DNA of 64,000 nt, taken from assembly GCF_008367235.1 (NCBI RefSeq), contig NZ_VTZS01000002.1, positions 124,001 through 188,000 on the forward strand. The letters are read 5' to 3'. This document shows positions 61,932 to 64,000 of the stretch, piece by piece (position 1 is the first letter of the stretch; each line of letters starts with the position of its first letter). The notes below the pieces were generated by a model. That model had not been told where the DNA came from and made no database searches. It was given only the letters and a program-made list of their open reading frames with translations. The position numbers were made by a program, and so were the translations under genes. The DNA is from Pareuzebyella sediminis (GTDB taxonomy: Bacteria > Bacteroidota > Bacteroidia > Flavobacteriales > Flavobacteriaceae).

Positions 61932-62267
61932 TCAATGAACGATACCCATGCCATTGAAAATATAATGCATTAAACCTTTTTCATTTATGTGAACGAACCC
62001 GTCGGAAATTGCAACGATTTTTAAAATCTCCACTACGCCTTTTTTCTTTTCCGGGGGCATTTTCTCTAAGATCTGAATAACCTGTTCCGATTCTATGTTT
62101 CGCGCCTGGAGTATAAAGTTGCTATCAAAATCCAGATGGTTCATCAACTGCCCCATTATATTGACTTCGCCCTTACGAACATAACCGTCAATCAAGATAA
62201 CGGAGTTGATGGCATGAACGATCGCCAATTTCTCTTCGAGGGTAAGCATGATTTTAGGTAATTCCAT
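61932..62267 (-). CDS. TerB-like protein (second)
   Basis: I start at the ATG at 62267 (111 residues; 62249 is the alternative); upstream codons belong to a TTG-started extension that looks non-coding. The chain EKLAIVHAINSVILIDGYVR, VIQILEKMPPEKKKGVVEIL and VAISDGFVHINEKGLMHYIF copies the pattern of the next gene, so the two are tandem paralogues 76 bp apart. It lies on the same strand as the mfd gene, 114 bp after its stop. Confidence 0.75.
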   Translation of the reverse strand: MELPKIMLTLEEKLAIVHAINSVILIDGYVRKGEVNIMGQLMNHLDFDSNFILQARNIESEQVIQILEKMPPEKKKGVVEILKIVAISDGFVHINEKGLMHYIFNGMGIVH

Positions 62268-62381
62268 ACACATTAGAATCGGATAGAAAGTGGCAGAAGA
62301 TACATTTTGTCGATTATCGAATGCGATAAGGCAATCGATAATTATTAACGAATTAGTCAACAATATAAAGAAGCGAATGGG

Positions 62382-64000
62382 TCAAGTTCTAATTGCTTCT
62401 ACCAGATCAAAGGGGGCCAATGCCCGAAGAGCTTTGTTGATTGAAGTTACATTTTCGAAAACCAAGAGCAACCGTAAACCGTTACGGGTTTGCTTTTCCT
62501 TTATTTTACAATGCCTGGGATGAGTCTGCACAAACTGTAATAATTCGGTAAAAACTTGGCTTTGATAGAAATCCGATTGCTGGTCAGCAATAAAATAACC
62601 GATTAACTTTCCTTTTTTCATCACTAGTTTTTCGATTCCGATTTCGGTAGCAATCCATTTGATTCGTACAGAGTTCAAAAGGTCTTCGGCTTGAGCGGGC
62701 AACTCCCCGAAACGGTCAACGAGGTCCGCTTCGAATCTTTGCAATGCTTCCTCTTCTTTTACCTGATTAAGTTGGGTATATAGGTTGAGTCGCTCGGTGA
62801 TGTTGTTGATATAGTCATCAGGAAACAATAGTTCAAAATCGGTATCGATTTGCGCATCCTTAACGTAAACCTTGTCGTGATGGCCTTCCACTTCTTCATA
62901 GAGTTCCTTGAATTCATTCTCTTTGAGCTCATCGATGGCCTCAGCCAATATTTTTTGATAGGTCTCAAAACCAATTTCGTTGATAAATCCGCTCTGCTCG
63001 CCTCCAAGCAGATCACCGGCCCCCCTGATTTCAAGGTCCTTCATCGCAATATTAAAACCACTGCCCAATTCGGTGAATTGTTCAAGTGCCTCAATACGTT
63101 TGCGGGCATCGGTGGTCATACTATCGTAGGGCGGGGTTATAAAATAGCAAAAGGCCTTTTTGTTGCTTCTTCCCACGCGACCTCGCATTTGATGCAAATC
63201 GCTCAAGCCAAAATTATTGGCATTATTGATGAAAATGGTATTTGCATTCGTTACATCAAGACCGCTTTCGACTATAGTTGTCGAAACGAGTACGTCGAAC
63301 TCCCCGTTCATAAAACTAAGCATGAGCTGTTCCAGTTTTTTACCCTCCATTTGACCGTGACCTATACCTATTTTTGCATCTGGTACAAGACGTTGGATCA
63401 TTCCTGCGACTTCCTTGATGTTTTCTACACGGTTATGAATAAAGAATATCTGTCCGCCCCTTTCAATTTCATATCCAATCGCATCGCGTATGACCTCTTC
63501 GGAAAAACGGATAACCTGACTTTCAATAGGGTATCGGTTTGGCGGTGGTGTATTAATTACGGAAAGGTCACGTGCCGCCATTAGACTGAACTGTAATGTT
63601 CGGGGTATGGGTGTTGCAGTGAGTGTAAGTACATCGACATTTTCCTTTATCGATTTCAATTTGTCCTTAACAGCTACTCCAAATTTTTGTTCTTCATCTA
63701 CAATAAGGAGGCCCAAGTCTTTGAATTTAACGTTTTTATTGACCAGTTGGTGGGTGCCAATTATAATGTCGACCTTTCCAGAAGCCAAATTCTCTAACGT
63801 CTGGCGTCTTTCTTTTGTCGTTCGAAAGCGATTAAGGTAGTCTACCGTGACAGGCATATCGCTGAGACGCTGCCCGAAGGTGCGATGGTGTTGAAAGGCC
63901 AATATGGTTGTCGGAACCAGTACTGCGACTTGTTTCCCATTATCGACGGCCTTGAATGCGGCTCTGATGGCAACTTCTGTTTTTCCGAAGCCTACATCCC
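62382..64000 (-). CDS. mfd: Transcription-repair coupling factor Mfd, C-terminal part
   Basis: The frame is open to the window edge, and reading the edge gives GFGKTEVAIRAAFKA, the Walker A motif of the helicase domain. The visible 538 residues then hold TLTATPIPRTLQFSLM, GHGQMEG, VLVSTTIVESGLDV, QMRGRVGRS (motif VI) and GAGDLLGGEQSGF, followed by the Mfd C-terminal domain ending EAIRT. Mfd removes stalled RNA polymerase and recruits UvrA. The N-terminal part lies outside. The stop (TGA) is at 62382-62384. Confidence 0.95.
   Translation of the reverse strand, partial: DVGFGKTEVAIRAAFKAVDNGKQVAVLVPTTILAFQHHRTFGQRLSDMPVTVDYLNRFRTTKERRQTLENLASGKVDIIIGTHQLVNKNVKFKDLGLLIVDEEQKFGVAVKDKLKSIKENVDVLTLTATPIPRTLQFSLMAARDLSVINTPPPNRYPIESQVIRFSEEVIRDAIGYEIERGGQIFFIHNRVENIKEVAGMIQRLVPDAKIGIGHGQMEGKKLEQLMLSFMNGEFDVLVSTTIVESGLDVTNANTIFINNANNFGLSDLHQMRGRVGRSNKKAFCYFITPPYDSMTTDARKRIEALEQFTELGSGFNIAMKDLEIRGAGDLLGGEQSGFINEIGFETYQKILAEAIDELKENEFKELYEEVEGHHDKVYVKDAQIDTDFELLFPDDYINNITERLNLYTQLNQVKEEEALQRFEADLVDRFGELPAQAEDLLNSVRIKWIATEIGIEKLVMKKGKLIGYFIADQQSDFYQSQVFTELLQFVQTHPRHCKIKEKQTRNGLRLLLVFENVTSINKALRALAPFDLVEAIRT

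Noticed and set aside
62850-63584. A 244-codon frame antisense to mfd
   Set aside because: It lies opposite conserved helicase motifs of Mfd; the translation matches no family.

Overview
The window looks like chromosomal DNA of a marine-type member of the Flavobacteriaceae (Bacteroidota). The signs are a complete flexirubin (aryl polyene-dialkylresorcinol ester) pigment cluster with a tyrosine ammonia-lyase closely resembling the Flavobacterium johnsoniae enzyme, a zeaxanthin-type carotenoid operon, a Tat/type IX secretion DUF1501-DUF1800 pair, many lipoproteins, and promoter matches of the Bacteroidota type (TTG/TTTG about 20 bp before TAnnTTTG). Base composition is moderate to low GC by eye. 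I cannot name a genus; Zobellia, Maribacter or Arenibacter relatives would fit. I see no rRNA, tRNA, insertion sequence, integrase, phage gene or CRISPR array, and no gene-free stretch longer than about 300 bases.

Layout. Positions 1-2445: the start of a pentapeptide-repeat protein, a nucleoside hydrolase-like lipoprotein and a DUF3500 lipoprotein. Positions 2509-5993: a leftward crtI-crtB-crtZ-crtY operon (phytoene to lycopene to beta-carotene to zeaxanthin), divergent from a MarR-type regulator (6069-6719). A short single-stranded DNA-binding protein (6953-7285) with an unusual Shine-Dalgarno-led five-codon leader separates the two pigment systems. Positions 7394-37517: 31 genes, all leftward, form the flexirubin cluster, with a flavin halogenase-like gene (37666-38916) divergent at its head.

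How the flexirubin genes fit together. The ammonia-lyase makes 4-coumarate from tyrosine. Two acyl carrier proteins, two FabF-type ketosynthases, a further ketosynthase paired with a chain-length-factor-like partner, a FabG reductase and three hotdog dehydratase-like proteins build the aryl polyene. DarB (KASIII-like) and DarA make the dialkylresorcinol. Acyltransferase candidates for joining the two halves are a BtrH-like Cys-His-Asp protein, an LpxL-like protein, a PlsC domain fused to an MMPL transporter and a C45 N-terminal-nucleophile protein. LolA, a lipoprotein, an outer-membrane barrel, the MMPL protein and an ABC-2 exporter probably place the pigment in the outer membrane. A cupin dioxygenase, a CrtI/retinol-saturase-like flavoenzyme and the halogenase look like tailoring enzymes.

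Positions 38969-64000 are mostly ordinary accessory and housekeeping genes: a serine hydrolase, PAP2 phosphatase, histone deacetylase-like enzyme, methionyl-tRNA synthetase, the DUF1501/DUF1800 pair, YraN, an ACT-domain protein, a four-gene run (Ldh-type dehydrogenase, serine hydrolase, CocE-type hydrolase, TlpA-like protein), an EamA transporter, an acetyl xylan esterase-like protein and an EVE protein, an SGNH-like hydrolase, an NTF2-like protein, a membrane-anchored LuxR regulator divergent from a membrane protein, two TerB-like proteins and the C-terminal part of Mfd, cut by the window edge.
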